64,000 bases of DNA from Candidatus Woesearchaeota archaeon B3_Woes (GCA_005222965.1 NJBG01000001.1:18323-82322); one strand, 5' to 3'; positions 16,242 through 26,152 are shown, counted from the first letter of the stretch. Numbers and translations: made by a program. Notes: a model not told the origin generated them from the sequence alone.

Positions 16242-17087
16242 TTACTTAACAACAGCCAAATACTGTTCAGAAGGCAGAGTTAATTTAGAAATACTCAACT
16301 CAGCTGGCATAAATCTTACACCTTTTTCTGCTTCAATTTGGCATGTACTATCAATTATTCTTCTTGTTCTGGAAATTAAGATATTCTTCTCGTATCTTGC
16401 TACACCTCTTTTCTTAGCATAATTTACATAAGCTCCTCCTGCTTTACAAGGTTGATGATCATGCATTGATCTGTTTGGTTTTTCACAAACAGGACAATTA
16501 TCATCTTTAAACTCACAAGGATCTGTAACATGAGCAAAACTTACTACCTCCACAATACCTTTTTTAGGATTAAAATAAATAAGCTCAGGAAAGTATGTTA
16601 ATCCCCTAATCCCCCTTTTTTTGCCAGAGTTTCTTGTATTATGATGATAAAATTGATATAAAGCAACTTCAATAGGATCAAGTATTCTTTCGTCATAATG
16701 TGCTTCAGAATCAATTTTTTGTTTTAGAAAATACCCTTCATTAACAAGTGGTTGAGTTCTATCTTTTAATTGAGAAAAATCAGTATCAGCCTGTAATAAA
16801 ACAAATCCAGGAATATACCCTAAAGTATTTTTTCCCTGAACAAAAAAAGAGATTGAATTAGATATAGCTTGTAATCTTCTTCTATCATTATCAAAATGTT
16901 TAGGGTCATCATCAAAACGATAAGGAAATTCGGCCTGTTTTGACAAAGTTTTGATAAAAAACTTTCTATCTGCACTACCTTTAAACTCAATATCATTACC
17001 TATTCTTTCAATCTCTCTACCAACAATATTCTCCAGCAAAAACTGAATCATTTCTTCTCTTTTATCGTGAAGTGTTCTATGTGGCAT
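16242..17087 (-). CDS. Orphan protein with Cys/His cluster, 281 aa
   Basis: No family recognised. The middle carries a dense Cys/His group, DPCEFKDDNCPVCEKPNRSM followed by HDHQPC (about residues 187-212), which probably binds zinc. The flanking segments are basic and mixed alpha/beta, and the C-terminal third has RTRRIIDSTCQIEAEKGVRF. There is no signal peptide or membrane segment. It ends 31 bases before the chosen start of the transporter gene on the same strand. Nucleic-acid binding is plausible but only inferred. Confidence 0.65.
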   Translation of the reverse strand: MPHRTLHDKREEMIQFLLENIVGREIERIGNDIEFKGSADRKFFIKTLSKQAEFPYRFDDDPKHFDNDRRRLQAISNSISFFVQGKNTLGYIPGFVLLQADTDFSQLKDRTQPLVNEGYFLKQKIDSEAHYDERILDPIEVALYQFYHHNTRNSGKKRGIRGLTYFPELIYFNPKKGIVEVVSFAHVTDPCEFKDDNCPVCEKPNRSMHDHQPCKAGGAYVNYAKKRGVARYEKNILISRTRRIIDSTCQIEAEKGVRFMPAELSISKLTLPSEQYLAVVK

Positions 17088-17149
17088 TTTAATTTCAATA
17101 TGTTAGAAACAGTTCTCTATATAAATTTTATTATTTATAAGTAACAAAC

Positions 17150-17530
17150 TTAAGAAACAAGCACAGCATTAACTGATCCATTCTGACCAGGTCGGGAAAT
17201 TACTTTTGCTTTTCCCTTCTCAGTATCTATCACAGCACCCTTTGTGATTATATTTCTCCTAACAAAATGACGATTAGCAGGATTATCCAAAACAGCTTTA
17301 ATCTTAGCTTTAGAATATGTTTTTGTTTTAGGGTCTAAAACATTAGCTACTTCACTCAAAAAAACCTTCACCTTTTCATTACCACCAAGAACCCTCACTT
17401 TCTTAAGTTTAGTAGCACCAACTTTTGTATTGCTCGGTTCTGAACCTTTATCATAAAGCTTTTTCTTTCTATAAGCACGATATCTGGCTCCTGTTGAGCT
17501 TCTTTTTGATCTTGATTGTATTATTACCAT
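17150..17530 (-). CDS. rps8e: Ribosomal protein eS8
   Basis: The basic N-terminus (QSRSKRSSTGARYRAYRKKK) and the segments VRVLGGNEKVKV and NRHFVRRNIITKGAVIDTE are diagnostic of archaeal eS8, a small-subunit protein. The length of 126 is typical. It is transcribed away from the LSm gene, and the shared 110-base gap holds promoters for both. Confidence 0.95.
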   Translation of the reverse strand: MVIIQSRSKRSSTGARYRAYRKKKLYDKGSEPSNTKVGATKLKKVRVLGGNEKVKVFLSEVANVLDPKTKTYSKAKIKAVLDNPANRHFVRRNIITKGAVIDTEKGKAKVISRPGQNGSVNAVLVS

Positions 17531-17643
17531 GTTATTTGAGGAATTTTAAAGCATTTAAATAACTTATGTTTTTTAATCAACACAAAGATTTATAAACAAC
17601 AAACATTTCCATTTCTTATTATTTATTTTTTGAGGTAGAAAAA

Positions 17644-17928
17644 ATGGAAGAACAAATGTCAAGACCTTTTGATGCTTTAAACAGAGCAAAAGGCAAAAGA
17701 GTTGTAGTTGAATTAAAAAACGGAAAACAATATAGAGGAGTATTAGAGGCTTTTGATCCTCACATAAATACAGTTCTAAACGAGACAGAAGAACATGTAC
17801 AAGAAGAAGTAGAAAAAGAAATAGACGGTAAAAAAACAAGAGTAAAAACCGGAAACATGGTTCTCAAGAGAAAACTTGGAAATGTGTTCTTAAGAGGAGA
17901 CACAATAACAATTATAAGCCCAGAATAA
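17644..17928 (+). CDS. LSm (Sm-like archaeal protein)
   Basis: Sm1 motif: [26 protein letters not shown]. Sm2 motif: [14 protein letters not shown]. Between them lies a charged loop of about 25 residues ([20 protein letters not shown]), longer than usual. These proteins form heptameric rings that bind U-rich RNA and tRNA-derived ends. TTTATAAA upstream and TGAGG before the ATG serve as promoter and ribosome binding site. The next gene, eL37, follows after 10 bases, the conserved archaeal LSm-L37e pair. Confidence 0.95.
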   Translation: MEEQMSRPFDALNRAKGKRVVVELKNGKQYRGVLEAFDPHINTVLNETEEHVQEEVEKEIDGKKTRVKTGNMVLKRKLGNVFLRGDTITIISPE

Positions 17929-17938
17929 GATTTCTAAA

Positions 17939-18106
17939 ATGACAAAAGGAACACCATCAAGAGGAAAGCACAGTAGAAAAAAGACACATATAATGTGCAG
18001 AAGATGCGGTAAAAGAACATATCATGTTTCTAAAAAAGTTTGTTCAAGTTGTGGTTATGGAAAATCAAAAAGAATGAAAATTTTCACGTGGTCTAAAAAG
18101 AAATAA
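17939..18106 (+). CDS. rpl37e: Ribosomal protein eL37
   Basis: A 55-codon frame with [16 protein letters not shown] at the N-terminus and the zinc finger [20 protein letters not shown], ending in a basic tail (FTWSKKK). This is the full eL37 pattern. It lies 10 bases after the LSm stop in one operon. Its stop codon abuts that of the convergent CNNM/CorC gene. Confidence 0.95.
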   Translation: MTKGTPSRGKHSRKKTHIMCRRCGKRTYHVSKKVCSSCGYGKSKRMKIFTWSKKK

Positions 18107-19333
18107 TTATTTCTTAATATATTTAACTAACTCTATCCTGTTATTAAGAACTTTATCAACAACAAACTTACCATTAGTCAATTTTATTTCCTGACCTTGT
18201 TCAGGAATCTTTCCAATTCTTCTTAGAATATATTCTGAAAGAACCTCATCTTTTTGAGATAATCTTAATCTTAACAATTTATTAACTAATTTAATTTCAC
18301 TATCACCATGCACCAAATAAGTATTTTTATTCAAACGATTAATTTTTTTATGGACAATATCCTTTTCGTCATATATATCCCCTACAATCTCCTCAATAAC
18401 ATCCTCAATAGTTACAATGCCAGACACACCACCTTTAGAATCAACAACAACAGCTATATGTGTCTTTTTCTTTTTAAAATCCTCAAGCATATGATCAATC
18501 TTTTTTGTTTCAGGAACAAACAAAGGCTTCATCATAATTTTTTTAATCTTGATATTTGTATTTTTATTAAGATAAGGAATAATCTGTTTAAGCAATAAAA
18601 TACCTTTTATATTATCTTTAGTTTTACTATAAATAGGAATTCTTGAATAAAATCCTTCTTTTATTTTATCCATCATATCACTAAGCTTTGTCTCTTCATC
18701 TAAACTAAACATTTCTGTACGGTGAGTCATTATATCTTTAACCTCTATATCATTAAACTTAAAGATATTATTTATCATCTTTTTTTCCTGAGGTTCTAAC
18801 TCTCCAATCTCTTCGCCTATCTCTACAGCATTAATAATATCCTCTTCTGTCATTTTTGGCTTTTCTTCTCTCCTGCCAAAAATCAAGATTATCAAACAGC
18901 TCAATCTATCAATAATCCAGATAATGGGTGTAAAAATGATCATTAACGAACTCAAAATACCAGCAGCATGCAGACAAATAAACTCACTATGATCAATTGC
19001 AAGTTTTTTAGGAGTTACTTCACCAAAAACCAAAATAAAAAGAGTTAATATTCCAGTTGTTATACCAATAGCCCCTGATCCAAAAAACATCATGGTTAAA
19101 TAAGTAGCTAAAGAAGCTGCACCAATATTAACCAGGTTATTACATATAAGGATTGTAGTAATAAGTTTATGACCGTTGTCTTTTAATTGTTCAACAAGCG
19201 TAGCATTTCTCTTATGAATATCTTTTAGTTTTTTAATTTGTATATGGGTTAATGAAATATAGGCTGTTTCCAGACCAGAAAAAAAGCCGGATAATATCAA
19301 TAATATAAAAAGTGTTACAAATTCAATAAGCAT
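18107..19333 (-). CDS. CNNM/CorC family membrane protein
   Basis: Residues 1-185 are a CNNM (DUF21) transmembrane domain with four hydrophobic segments. A pair of CBS domains follows (about 195-320, with MTHRTEMFSLDEE and HIAVVVDSKGGVSGIVTIED). A CorC_HlyC domain closes the protein (about 330-408). The family exports or senses Mg2+ or other divalent ions; the CBS pair binds adenine nucleotides. Length is normal. The two stop codons of the convergent eL37 gene and this one touch, so there is no room for separate terminators. Confidence 0.92.
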   Translation of the reverse strand: MLIEFVTLFILLILSGFFSGLETAYISLTHIQIKKLKDIHKRNATLVEQLKDNGHKLITTILICNNLVNIGAASLATYLTMMFFGSGAIGITTGILTLFILVFGEVTPKKLAIDHSEFICLHAAGILSSLMIIFTPIIWIIDRLSCLIILIFGRREEKPKMTEEDIINAVEIGEEIGELEPQEKKMINNIFKFNDIEVKDIMTHRTEMFSLDEETKLSDMMDKIKEGFYSRIPIYSKTKDNIKGILLLKQIIPYLNKNTNIKIKKIMMKPLFVPETKKIDHMLEDFKKKKTHIAVVVDSKGGVSGIVTIEDVIEEIVGDIYDEKDIVHKKINRLNKNTYLVHGDSEIKLVNKLLRLRLSQKDEVLSEYILRRIGKIPEQGQEIKLTNGKFVVDKVLNNRIELVKYIKK

Positions 19334-19437
19334 GCTTTTAGTTCACCATAATCTTATAGGCACAAATAGTTTATATTCTTTTTGTTTTTATAAAAAATAT
19401 AAGAAGAATACTACAATCTTACAAAAAAACCGCAAGC

Positions 19438-19536
19438 TTTATAAATGGATGTAAAGTTCTTGAACTATGCCAGAAAAATGATTCTATAGTCTTATTGCTA
19501 TCATGTCATAGCTATAACTATGGAGGTCGTAATCAA
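19438..19536 (+). promoter_or_regulatory. Promoter and leader of the tRNA-Asp/tRNA-Lys/rpo unit
   Basis: TTTATAAA at 19438-19445 follows C/A-rich sequence. A 29-base spacing places the transcript start near 19467, leaving a leader of about 70 bases before tRNA-Asp. The leader contains CATAG/CTATG (a 5-bp stem around 19506-19521). Nothing in it looks like a protein gene. This is the nearest strong promoter upstream of the polymerase genes. Confidence 0.5.
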
Positions 19537-19658
19537 GCCCTGGTAGTGTAGTGGTTATCACGAAGCCCTGTCGGTTTAAAGCTCAAAAATTAAAACAGTA
19601 AGGCTTCGACCCGGGTTCAACAAAACAAGAGCTTAATTTGAAAGTCCCGGCCAGGGCG
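19537..19658 (+). tRNA. tRNA-Asp(GUC) with two introns (37/38 and 59/60)
   Basis: Acceptor GCCCTGG pairs perfectly with CCAGGGC, with discriminator G. The D-arm is GTG...CAC. The anticodon stem AAGCC/GGCTT holds the loop CTGTCG+A, anticodon GTC. Intron 1 is 19574-19600 (27 nt): exon CTGT pairs with intron ACAG, flanked by bulges CGG and TAA, a canonical bulge-helix-bulge. Intron 2 is 19622-19644 (23 nt) inside the T-loop: TTCA pairs with TGAA, with bulges ACA and AGT. Removing both leaves a 72-nt tRNA with T-loop TTCAACT. G34 would be a target for the Tgt at 13.8 kb. Confidence 0.92.
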
Positions 19659-19707
19659 TTTAAAATTACAGCGTGTTTAAATTCACAAAAATAAAACTCA
19701 TAAAAAA

Positions 19708-19782
19708 GGGCCGGTAGCTCAGCCTGGCTAGAGCACCTGACTTTTAATCAGGGGGTCGCGAGTTCAAATCTCGTTCGGCCCA
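19708..19782 (+). tRNA. tRNA-Lys(UUU)
   Basis: Acceptor GGGCCGG pairs with TCGGCCC (one G-U), with discriminator A. The anticodon stem CCTGA/TCAGG encloses CTTTTAA, anticodon TTT. The T-arm is GCGAG-TTCAAAT-CTCGT. No intron. It ends only 12 bases before the rpoH start codon, so rpoH has no room for its own standard promoter. Confidence 0.97.
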
Positions 19783-19794
19783 TTTCAATCGAAA

Positions 19795-20034
19795 ATGACA
19801 AAATTCAAAATTGAAGAACACATTCTTGTTCCAAAACACTCAAAACTTAATGATAAAGAGAAGAAAAATCTTCTTGAAAAATACAATATAACTCTAAAAG
19901 AACTTCCTAGGATTCTAAAAAAAGATCCTGCTATAAGCCCTTTATCTCCTAAAATAGGGGACGTAATAAAAATAATAAGAAAAAGTCCAACAGCTGGCGA
20001 GGCTATTTTCTATAGGTATGTTGTAAATGGATGA
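19795..20034 (+). CDS. rpoH: RNA polymerase subunit H (Rpo5)
   Basis: 79 residues matching the archaeal RPB5 C-terminal domain, including EHILVPKHSKL at the start, LPRILKKDPA and GDVIKIIRKSPTAGEAIFYRYVV at the end. It sits in the jaw near downstream DNA. There is no clear ribosome binding site. Its mRNA may begin at the processed 3' end of tRNA-Lys, giving a 12-base leader. It overlaps rpoB'' by 8 bases. Confidence 0.97.
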   Translation: MTKFKIEEHILVPKHSKLNDKEKKNLLEKYNITLKELPRILKKDPAISPLSPKIGDVIKIIRKSPTAGEAIFYRYVVNG

Positions 20035-21514
20035 TCAAACAAAAACTATCATAAAAAAGTTCTTTGAGGAACAGAGTTTTGTAGATTCTGATATTTCTAG
20101 TTTCAATAATTTTGTAGAGAAAAAACTTCAGGAAATTATTGACGAGAACAGAATCATAGAACCAACAATTATCCCTCAAAATGTAAATGATTTTAAAATT
20201 ACTTTAGATAAAATTGAAGTTCATAAACCAGAAATTATTGAAGCAGATGGAAGTAGAAGAGCAATCTATCCTATTGAAGCGAGATTAAGAAAAATAAGTT
20301 ATTCTGGTCCTGTTTTTATTGAAATAAGTTCTCATATAAACGGAGTGCAGCGTGAAACATTCAAAACACAGATATGCAATTTACCTATAATGATTAAAAG
20401 TAAACTATGTCATCTAAACAACTTAAATAGAGATGAATTAATTGAAAAAGGAGAAGATCCAGACGACCCAGGAGGATATTTCATAATAAATGGAACTGAA
20501 AGAGTTGTTGTTAATGTAGAAGATTTGGCCGCAAACAATTTCTTAGTTGAAAAAGCATCAATTGGTCCTTCACCTTTTATAGGAAAACTCTTTTCAGAAC
20601 ACGGCTCATTTAAGATTCCTCATACAATAGAAAGATTAAATGATGGTATTATCTATCTTTCATTTACAAGAGTAAAAAGAATACCAATACTAATCATCAT
20701 AAAAGCATTAGGTTTGTTAAAAGATGAAGATATTATGCATTTTGTTTCAAGCGAAAAGCAATATGATGATGTTCTAATAAACCTTTATGAATTTGTTGAT
20801 ATAAAAATAGAAGAAGAAGCAGTAGATTGGATTGCAAAAAAAATAGGAATTACACAATCAAAAGAGATAAGATTAGAGAGAATGTATGAAATTCTTGATA
20901 AGTATCTTTTAACACACGTCGGAACAAAAAAAGAAGACAGAATTCTAAAAGCATACAATCTTTGTAAGATGATTAAAAAATACATAAGGGTTGCAAATGG
21001 AGAACAAAACATAGACGATAAAGATCATTATATTAATAAAAGACTAAGAGCAAGCGGAGATCTTCTAGCTGATCTTTTCATGGTTAATCTAAAGGTTCTC
21101 ATTAGCGATGTTCTATACAATTTCCAGAGAATCGTTAAAAGAGGAAAATTCCCAAGTATAAAGGTAATCATAAGAGGAAAATTACTAACATCAAGAATAA
21201 GCAGCTCAATGGCTACAGGTAACTGGGTTGGTGGTAGAAAAGGAGTAAGTCAAAGAATATCCAGAATAAACTTTATTGATAGTCTTTCTCATTTACAAAG
21301 AGTTGTTAGTCCTTTATCCGCCACACAAGAAAATTTCCAAGCAAGAGAACTACATCCAACTCATTTAGGAAGATTATGTCCAATAGAGACGCCAGAAGGA
21401 ACGAATATTGGATTAAGAAAAAATTTGTCTTTATTAGCATCCCTTTCAAAAGAATCAAACGATGAAGAAACAGTAAAAGTATTCCAAAACCTTGGATTAA
21501 AGGAGATTAAATAA
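20027..21514 (+). CDS. rpoB2: RNA polymerase subunit B'' (Rpo2N)
   Basis: The N-terminal half of the second-largest subunit (protrusion, lobe and fork region). Motifs include GGYFIINGTERVVVN, RISRINFIDSLSHLQRV and GRLCPIETPEGTNIGLRKNL near the end. It stops just after this point, the standard split position found in methanogens and relatives. The last base of its stop is the first base of the next ATG (TAATG). Length 495 is normal. Confidence 0.97.
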   Translation: MDDQTKTIIKKFFEEQSFVDSDISSFNNFVEKKLQEIIDENRIIEPTIIPQNVNDFKITLDKIEVHKPEIIEADGSRRAIYPIEARLRKISYSGPVFIEISSHINGVQRETFKTQICNLPIMIKSKLCHLNNLNRDELIEKGEDPDDPGGYFIINGTERVVVNVEDLAANNFLVEKASIGPSPFIGKLFSEHGSFKIPHTIERLNDGIIYLSFTRVKRIPILIIIKALGLLKDEDIMHFVSSEKQYDDVLINLYEFVDIKIEEEAVDWIAKKIGITQSKEIRLERMYEILDKYLLTHVGTKKEDRILKAYNLCKMIKKYIRVANGEQNIDDKDHYINKRLRASGDLLADLFMVNLKVLISDVLYNFQRIVKRGKFPSIKVIIRGKLLTSRISSSMATGNWVGGRKGVSQRISRINFIDSLSHLQRVVSPLSATQENFQARELHPTHLGRLCPIETPEGTNIGLRKNLSLLASLSKESNDEETVKVFQNLGLKEIK

Positions 21515-23316
21515 TGTCAGACTTTTATTTTAACGGAAGATTTTTAGGAAATCTGGAAGAACCAGAAGAATTTGTAAAACAAGTAGTAAATGAAAGAAGA
21601 AAAGGAGTAATTGATAATGGAGTTAATATCTACCTTGATGAAAAAACAAAAGATGTTTTTACTAACTCTACTTCAGGTAGAGTAAGAAGACCATTAATTG
21701 TTATTAAAGAAGGTAAACCTTTGTTAACAGATAATCATGTAAAACAACTTGAAAAAAACGAACTCACATGGAACGATCTAATTGATCAGGGTGTTATTGA
21801 ATATCTTGATGCAGCTGAAGAAGAAAACTGTTTAGTTTCTTTTTCTGAAAAAGAATTAACACCAGAACACACCCATTTGGAAATAAGTCCATTAGCGATG
21901 CTTGGTTATTGTACAAGCTTAGTTCCTTTTGGTAATTTTACACAACCAGCTAGGCTTATGATTGGGAGCAAAAACCAGAAACAAGCCCTTGGACTATATG
22001 TAGCAAATTTCCCATTAAAGATGGATATGGATGTAAATATCCTTAATACACCACAAAGACCTATTGTTCAATCTGTAATGCACGATCTATCTAAATATGA
22101 CAGTCATCCAGCAGGACAAAACATTATTGTTGCTATCATGAGTTATAAAGGATATAATATGGATGATGCTATAATTCTTAATAAAGGTTCAATAGAAAGA
22201 GGAGTTGGAAGAAGCACATACTTCAGAATAAACTCTACAGTAGAATTAAGATATAGTGGAGGATTAGTTGATGAAGTAAGTGTTCCTGATAAAGATGTTA
22301 AAGGTTATAAAAGCGAAAAAGATTATAGATTCCTGGAAGAGGATGGAATTATTTATCCAGAAGCACAAGTTCAGGAAGAAGATGTAATAATTGGAAAAAC
22401 CTCTCCTCCAAGATTCTTATCAGGGTTAGATGAATATAATTTAGCATCATCTACAAAAAGAGAAAGTTCTGTTGCAATGCAGCATGGTGAACACGGAATA
22501 ATTGATTATGTATTACTAACTGAGAATGAAGAAGGAAATAAACTTGTCCAGGTTAGATTAAGAAAGGGGAAGGTTCCTGAACTAGGGGATAAATTTACTT
22601 CAAGACACGGACAAAAAGGTGTTGTTGGATTAATTGTTCCTCAGACAGACATGCCCTTTAGTGCATCTGGTATTGTTCCTGATTTAATATTTTCACCTCA
22701 TGGAATTCCATCAAGAATGACAATAAGCCATATGTTAGAATTAATCGCAGGTAAAATAGGAGCACTATCTGGAAGATATGTTGATGCTACTTGTTTTAGC
22801 GCTGAAAAAGAAGAAGACCTAAGAAAAGAATTAATGGGTTTAGGATTCAGAGAAAATGGAGTAGAAACATTATATAATGGAATGACAGGAGAACAATTTG
22901 AATCAAAAATATTCATAGGAAGTATGTACTATCTAAAATTAAGACATATGGTAAGCAACAAGATGCATGCTCGTGCACGTGGACCTATCCAGTTATTAAC
23001 AAGACAACCTACAGAAGGACGGGCAAAAGAAGGAGGTCTAAGATTAGGAGAGATGGAGAAAGATACTTTCGTAGCTCATGGAACTTCTTTATTACTAAAA
23101 GAAAGATTTGATTCAGATAAAACAGTCGTTCCTGTATGTGAAAGTTGTGGTATAATAGCAGTATATGATGAATATAAGAATAAAAGTTATTGTCCTATCT
23201 GTGGTGATGCAACTGAGATAAATAATATAGAGTTAAGTTACGCTTTCAAACTTTTATTAGATGAATTAAAATCGCTTTGTATATATCCAAAATTAAATTT
23301 AGAAAATAAATACTAA
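21514..23316 (+). CDS. rpoB1: RNA polymerase subunit B' (Rpo2C)
   Basis: The C-terminal half of the second-largest subunit. Motifs include ILNKGSIERGVGRS, GDKFTSRHGQKGVVG, FSPHGIPSRMT and RLGEMEKD. The zinc ribbon CESCGIIAVYDEYKNKSYC + PICG lies near the end. Together with B'' it forms half of the active-site cleft. Length 600 is normal. It is followed by the hairpin-rich 106-base gap before rpoA'. Confidence 0.97.
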   Translation: MSDFYFNGRFLGNLEEPEEFVKQVVNERRKGVIDNGVNIYLDEKTKDVFTNSTSGRVRRPLIVIKEGKPLLTDNHVKQLEKNELTWNDLIDQGVIEYLDAAEEENCLVSFSEKELTPEHTHLEISPLAMLGYCTSLVPFGNFTQPARLMIGSKNQKQALGLYVANFPLKMDMDVNILNTPQRPIVQSVMHDLSKYDSHPAGQNIIVAIMSYKGYNMDDAIILNKGSIERGVGRSTYFRINSTVELRYSGGLVDEVSVPDKDVKGYKSEKDYRFLEEDGIIYPEAQVQEEDVIIGKTSPPRFLSGLDEYNLASSTKRESSVAMQHGEHGIIDYVLLTENEEGNKLVQVRLRKGKVPELGDKFTSRHGQKGVVGLIVPQTDMPFSASGIVPDLIFSPHGIPSRMTISHMLELIAGKIGALSGRYVDATCFSAEKEEDLRKELMGLGFRENGVETLYNGMTGEQFESKIFIGSMYYLKLRHMVSNKMHARARGPIQLLTRQPTEGRAKEGGLRLGEMEKDTFVAHGTSLLLKERFDSDKTVVPVCESCGIIAVYDEYKNKSYCPICGDATEINNIELSYAFKLLLDELKSLCIYPKLNLENKY

Positions 23317-23322
23317 AAACCA

Positions 23323-23418
23323 TGAAAATCAAAGATTTTCAGGGTGCAACAAAATCAAAAGATTTTGTGCACAAGAAAAGCGAAGCTTTTCTTTGTGCCA
23401 AAAATCCGGAGGATTTTT
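23323..23418 (+). repeat. Array of four perfect hairpins before rpoA'
   Basis: Four consecutive inverted repeats fill the rpoB'-rpoA' gap. They are TGAAAATC/GATTTTCA (23323-23341), ACAAAATC/GATTTTGT (23349-23368), AAGAAAAGC/GCTTTTCTT (23373-23393, extendable with GCAC/GTGC) and AAAAATCC/GGATTTTT (23400-23418). Loops are 3-4 bases. GTGC or GCAC boundaries separate the middle units. The GGAGG ribosome binding site of rpoA' (23408-23412) forms the loop and inner stem of the last hairpin. Related hairpins occur within and after argS. Confidence 0.85.
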
Positions 23419-23422
23419 AAGC

Positions 23423-26152
23423 ATGGCTAAAAAAGAAACAAAGGAAAAGGAAGTCAAAGAACCTGTTGAAGAAAAAGCAGAAGAAGTTGTTGAACCCATA
23501 GAAGAGACCAAAGAGGTTCCAGAAGTAGAAGATCTTCCAGAAGAAAAGGGTTCTAAAGAACCTGTTGAAGAAAAAAAGATCGATTTTGAATCCCACCAAC
23601 ATGTTCATAAACAAATTAGGAGTATTGAATTTGGTACTCTGAGTCCTGAATTAATAAAAAAGATGGCTTCTGCTAAGATAGTCACACCTGAATTATATGA
23701 TAGAGAAGGATATCCTGTTGATGGTGGACTAATGGATATAAGATTAGGAGTAATTGATCCTGGATTAAAATGTAAGACATGTGGAAGTAAATTAAAAGAA
23801 TGTATTGGACATTTTGGTTATATAGAGTTAGCAAGACCAATAATCCACATAAAATTTGTTAGTATAATATTAAATATCCTTAAATCAACTTGTAGAGATT
23901 GTGGACGTGTTCTAATTCCTAAAACTAAGATTGCTAAATGTTTAGATGAATTAAAAGAAGCCGAAAAAGAAAGCGGATTAGCTGGAAGAAGGAAGAAAAT
24001 AAGACAGATCATAACAAATCTTAAATCTCAAAACAAATGCCCTTATTGTCAAGTTAAACAACAAAAAATAAATCTTGAAAAACCATCAACATTTATTGAA
24101 AACGAAAAAAGAATAAGCCCAATAGAAGTTAGAACAAGACTTGAAAAAGTTACAGATGATGATTTATCTTTATTCGGGATAAATGCAAAAGTAGCAAGAC
24201 CTGAATGGATGGTATTAACTATAATGGCAATACCACCGGTAACAATGAGACCTTCTATAACTCTAGAATCTGGAGAAAGAAGCGAAGATGATCTAACACA
24301 TAAAATAGGAGATATCGTAAGAATAAATCAAAGATTATTTGAAAATATAAATGCAGGAGCTCCTGAAATAATTATTGAAGATTTGTGGGATTTATTACAA
24401 TACCATGTTACAACTTTCTTTGATAATGCTGTTGCTCAACTGCCACCAGCAAGGCATCGTTCAGGACAGCCTCTTAAAACAATAACAGAAAGAATAAAAA
24501 GCAAACAAGGAAGAATAAGGCAAAATTTAGCTGGAAAAAGAACAAATTTTTCTTCCAGAACAGTTATTAGTCCTGATCCTAATCTACAATTAAACGAGGT
24601 TGGAGTACCTATGGAAATTGCTACAATCCTAACAGTACCAGAAAGAGTCACTGAATGGAATATAGAATATCTTAAGGGATTTATTAAAAGAGGATCTCAT
24701 GTTTACCCTGGAGCAAATTATGTTATAAGACCTGGTGGAAAAAAGAAAAGAATAACAGAAGAGACAAAGGAGGCAAGCCTAGAAGAGATTGAACAAGGTT
24801 ATATTGTTGAAAGACACCTATTAGATGGGGATGTTGCAATCTTCAACAGACAACCATCTCTTCATAGAATGTCTATGATGTGTCACAAAGTAAGAATCTT
24901 AGCTGGTAAAACATTTAGATTAAGCCCAGCAGTATGTAATCCTTATAACGCTGATTTTGATGGGGACGAAATGAACCTGCATATTCCTCAAACAGAAGAA
25001 GCGAGAGCAGAAGCAGAAATTTTGATGCAGGTTCAAACTCAACTAATTTCTCCAAGATATGGTCTTAGTGTAATGGGATGTAAACAAGATGCCATTAGTG
25101 GTAATTATATCCTAACCACAAATAATTTCAAAATGAAAAGAGATGATGCTGTTGATTTATTATATAACCTTGGTATAAATAATTTCTCAAAATTACCTAA
25201 GAAAAAAGAAGTTAGTGGTCAGGAAGTATTTAGTACACTCTTACCTGATGATTTTGATTTCAAAGGAACAGATAGGACAGGTAAACCTGTGATAATTAAA
25301 AATGGTGTACTTAATGAGGGTTGTGTAATTGATAAAAATGCTGTTGGAGAAGAAGCAGGACTTATTCTAAGAGCATTACACAAAAAATATGGTGCAGATG
25401 ACGCTGTAATTATTATCAGTAATATATTTAGATTGGGAATTGGTGTTTTATTAAAAAATGGATTTTCAATCACATTGTCAGATACAGATTTACCTAAGAA
25501 CGCAAGAGAGGAAGTCGATGAAATATTCACAAATGTGAAGCAAGATGTTCAAAATTTAATTAATTCTTATTATAAAGGAGAATTAGAAGTATTCCCTGGA
25601 AAAACAGCATCTGAAACACTAGAACTAAGAATTTTAGAGTTATTAAATAAAGAGAGAAATAAAGTAGGACAGGTTGTTATGGATTATTGTCATAAAGGAA
25701 CATCTTCAATTATAATGGCTGATAGTGGGGCTAGGGGAAATTCATTAAATTTAGCACAGATGGCAGCTTGTGTTGGTCAGCAGGCTATGCGTGGTCAAAG
25801 AATTACTAAAGGTTATAACAAAAGGACTTTGTCTTCTTTCAAAAAAGGAGATTTAGGTTCTGAATCTCATGGATTTATCCAAAATGGGTTCAAACAAGGA
25901 TTAAATCCTTTTGAATTCTTCTTTGGATCAATAACAGGTCGTGACAGTCTTATGGATACTGCTTTAAGAACACCTAAGTCTGGTTATCTCTATAGAAGAT
26001 TATCCAACGCTTTGCAGGACCTAAAAGTAGAGTATGATCATACAGTAAGAGACGCAAGCAAAAAGATTATTCAATTTAAATATGGTGAAGATGGTGTTGA
26101 TGTAAGTAAATCAGAAGAAGGAGTAATAAATGTTGATAGAGTTATAAAATGA
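23423..26152 (+). CDS. rpoA1: RNA polymerase subunit A' (Rpo1N)
   Basis: The N-terminal part of the largest subunit. The catalytic [10 protein letters not shown] motif lies at about residue 510, with metal-binding [20 protein letters not shown], a second zinc cluster (CRDCG...CPYC) and the bridge-helix region. I start at ATG 23423, 10 bases after GGAGG; the longer frame from 23393 has no support. About 58 residues of Glu/Lys/Pro-rich low-complexity sequence precede the conserved domain, which is not usual. The 3' end overlaps rpoA'' by 4 bases. Confidence 0.97.
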   Translation: MAKKETKEKEVKEPVEEKAEEVVEPIEETKEVPEVEDLPEEKGSKEPVEEKKIDFESHQHVHKQIRSIEFGTLSPELIKKMASAKIVTPELYDREGYPVDGGLMDIRLGVIDPGLKCKTCGSKLKECIGHFGYIELARPIIHIKFVSIILNILKSTCRDCGRVLIPKTKIAKCLDELKEAEKESGLAGRRKKIRQIITNLKSQNKCPYCQVKQQKINLEKPSTFIENEKRISPIEVRTRLEKVTDDDLSLFGINAKVARPEWMVLTIMAIPPVTMRPSITLESGERSEDDLTHKIGDIVRINQRLFENINAGAPEIIIEDLWDLLQYHVTTFFDNAVAQLPPARHRSGQPLKTITERIKSKQGRIRQNLAGKRTNFSSRTVISPDPNLQLNEVGVPMEIATILTVPERVTEWNIEYLKGFIKRGSHVYPGANYVIRPGGKKKRITEETKEASLEEIEQGYIVERHLLDGDVAIFNRQPSLHRMSMMCHKVRILAGKTFRLSPAVCNPYNADFDGDEMNLHIPQTEEARAEAEILMQVQTQLISPRYGLSVMGCKQDAISGNYILTTNNFKMKRDDAVDLLYNLGINNFSKLPKKKEVSGQEVFSTLLPDDFDFKGTDRTGKPVIIKNGVLNEGCVIDKNAVGEEAGLILRALHKKYGADDAVIIISNIFRLGIGVLLKNGFSITLSDTDLPKNAREEVDEIFTNVKQDVQNLINSYYKGELEVFPGKTASETLELRILELLNKERNKVGQVVMDYCHKGTSSIIMADSGARGNSLNLAQMAACVGQQAMRGQRITKGYNKRTLSSFKKGDLGSESHGFIQNGFKQGLNPFEFFFGSITGRDSLMDTALRTPKSGYLYRRLSNALQDLKVEYDHTVRDASKKIIQFKYGEDGVDVSKSEEGVINVDRVIK

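Noticed and set aside
19574..19644. Base pairing between the two tRNA-Asp introns (AAGCTC with GAGCTT, AAATTAA with TTAATTT)
   Set aside because: The two pairings overlap and cannot form together in antiparallel order. The A/T-rich introns make such matches likely by chance.
23317..23422. The rpoA' hairpin array as a terminator between two operons
   Set aside because: The hairpins lack long T-runs on the coding strand, and the neighbouring polymerase genes are otherwise tightly coupled, so read-through is more likely.
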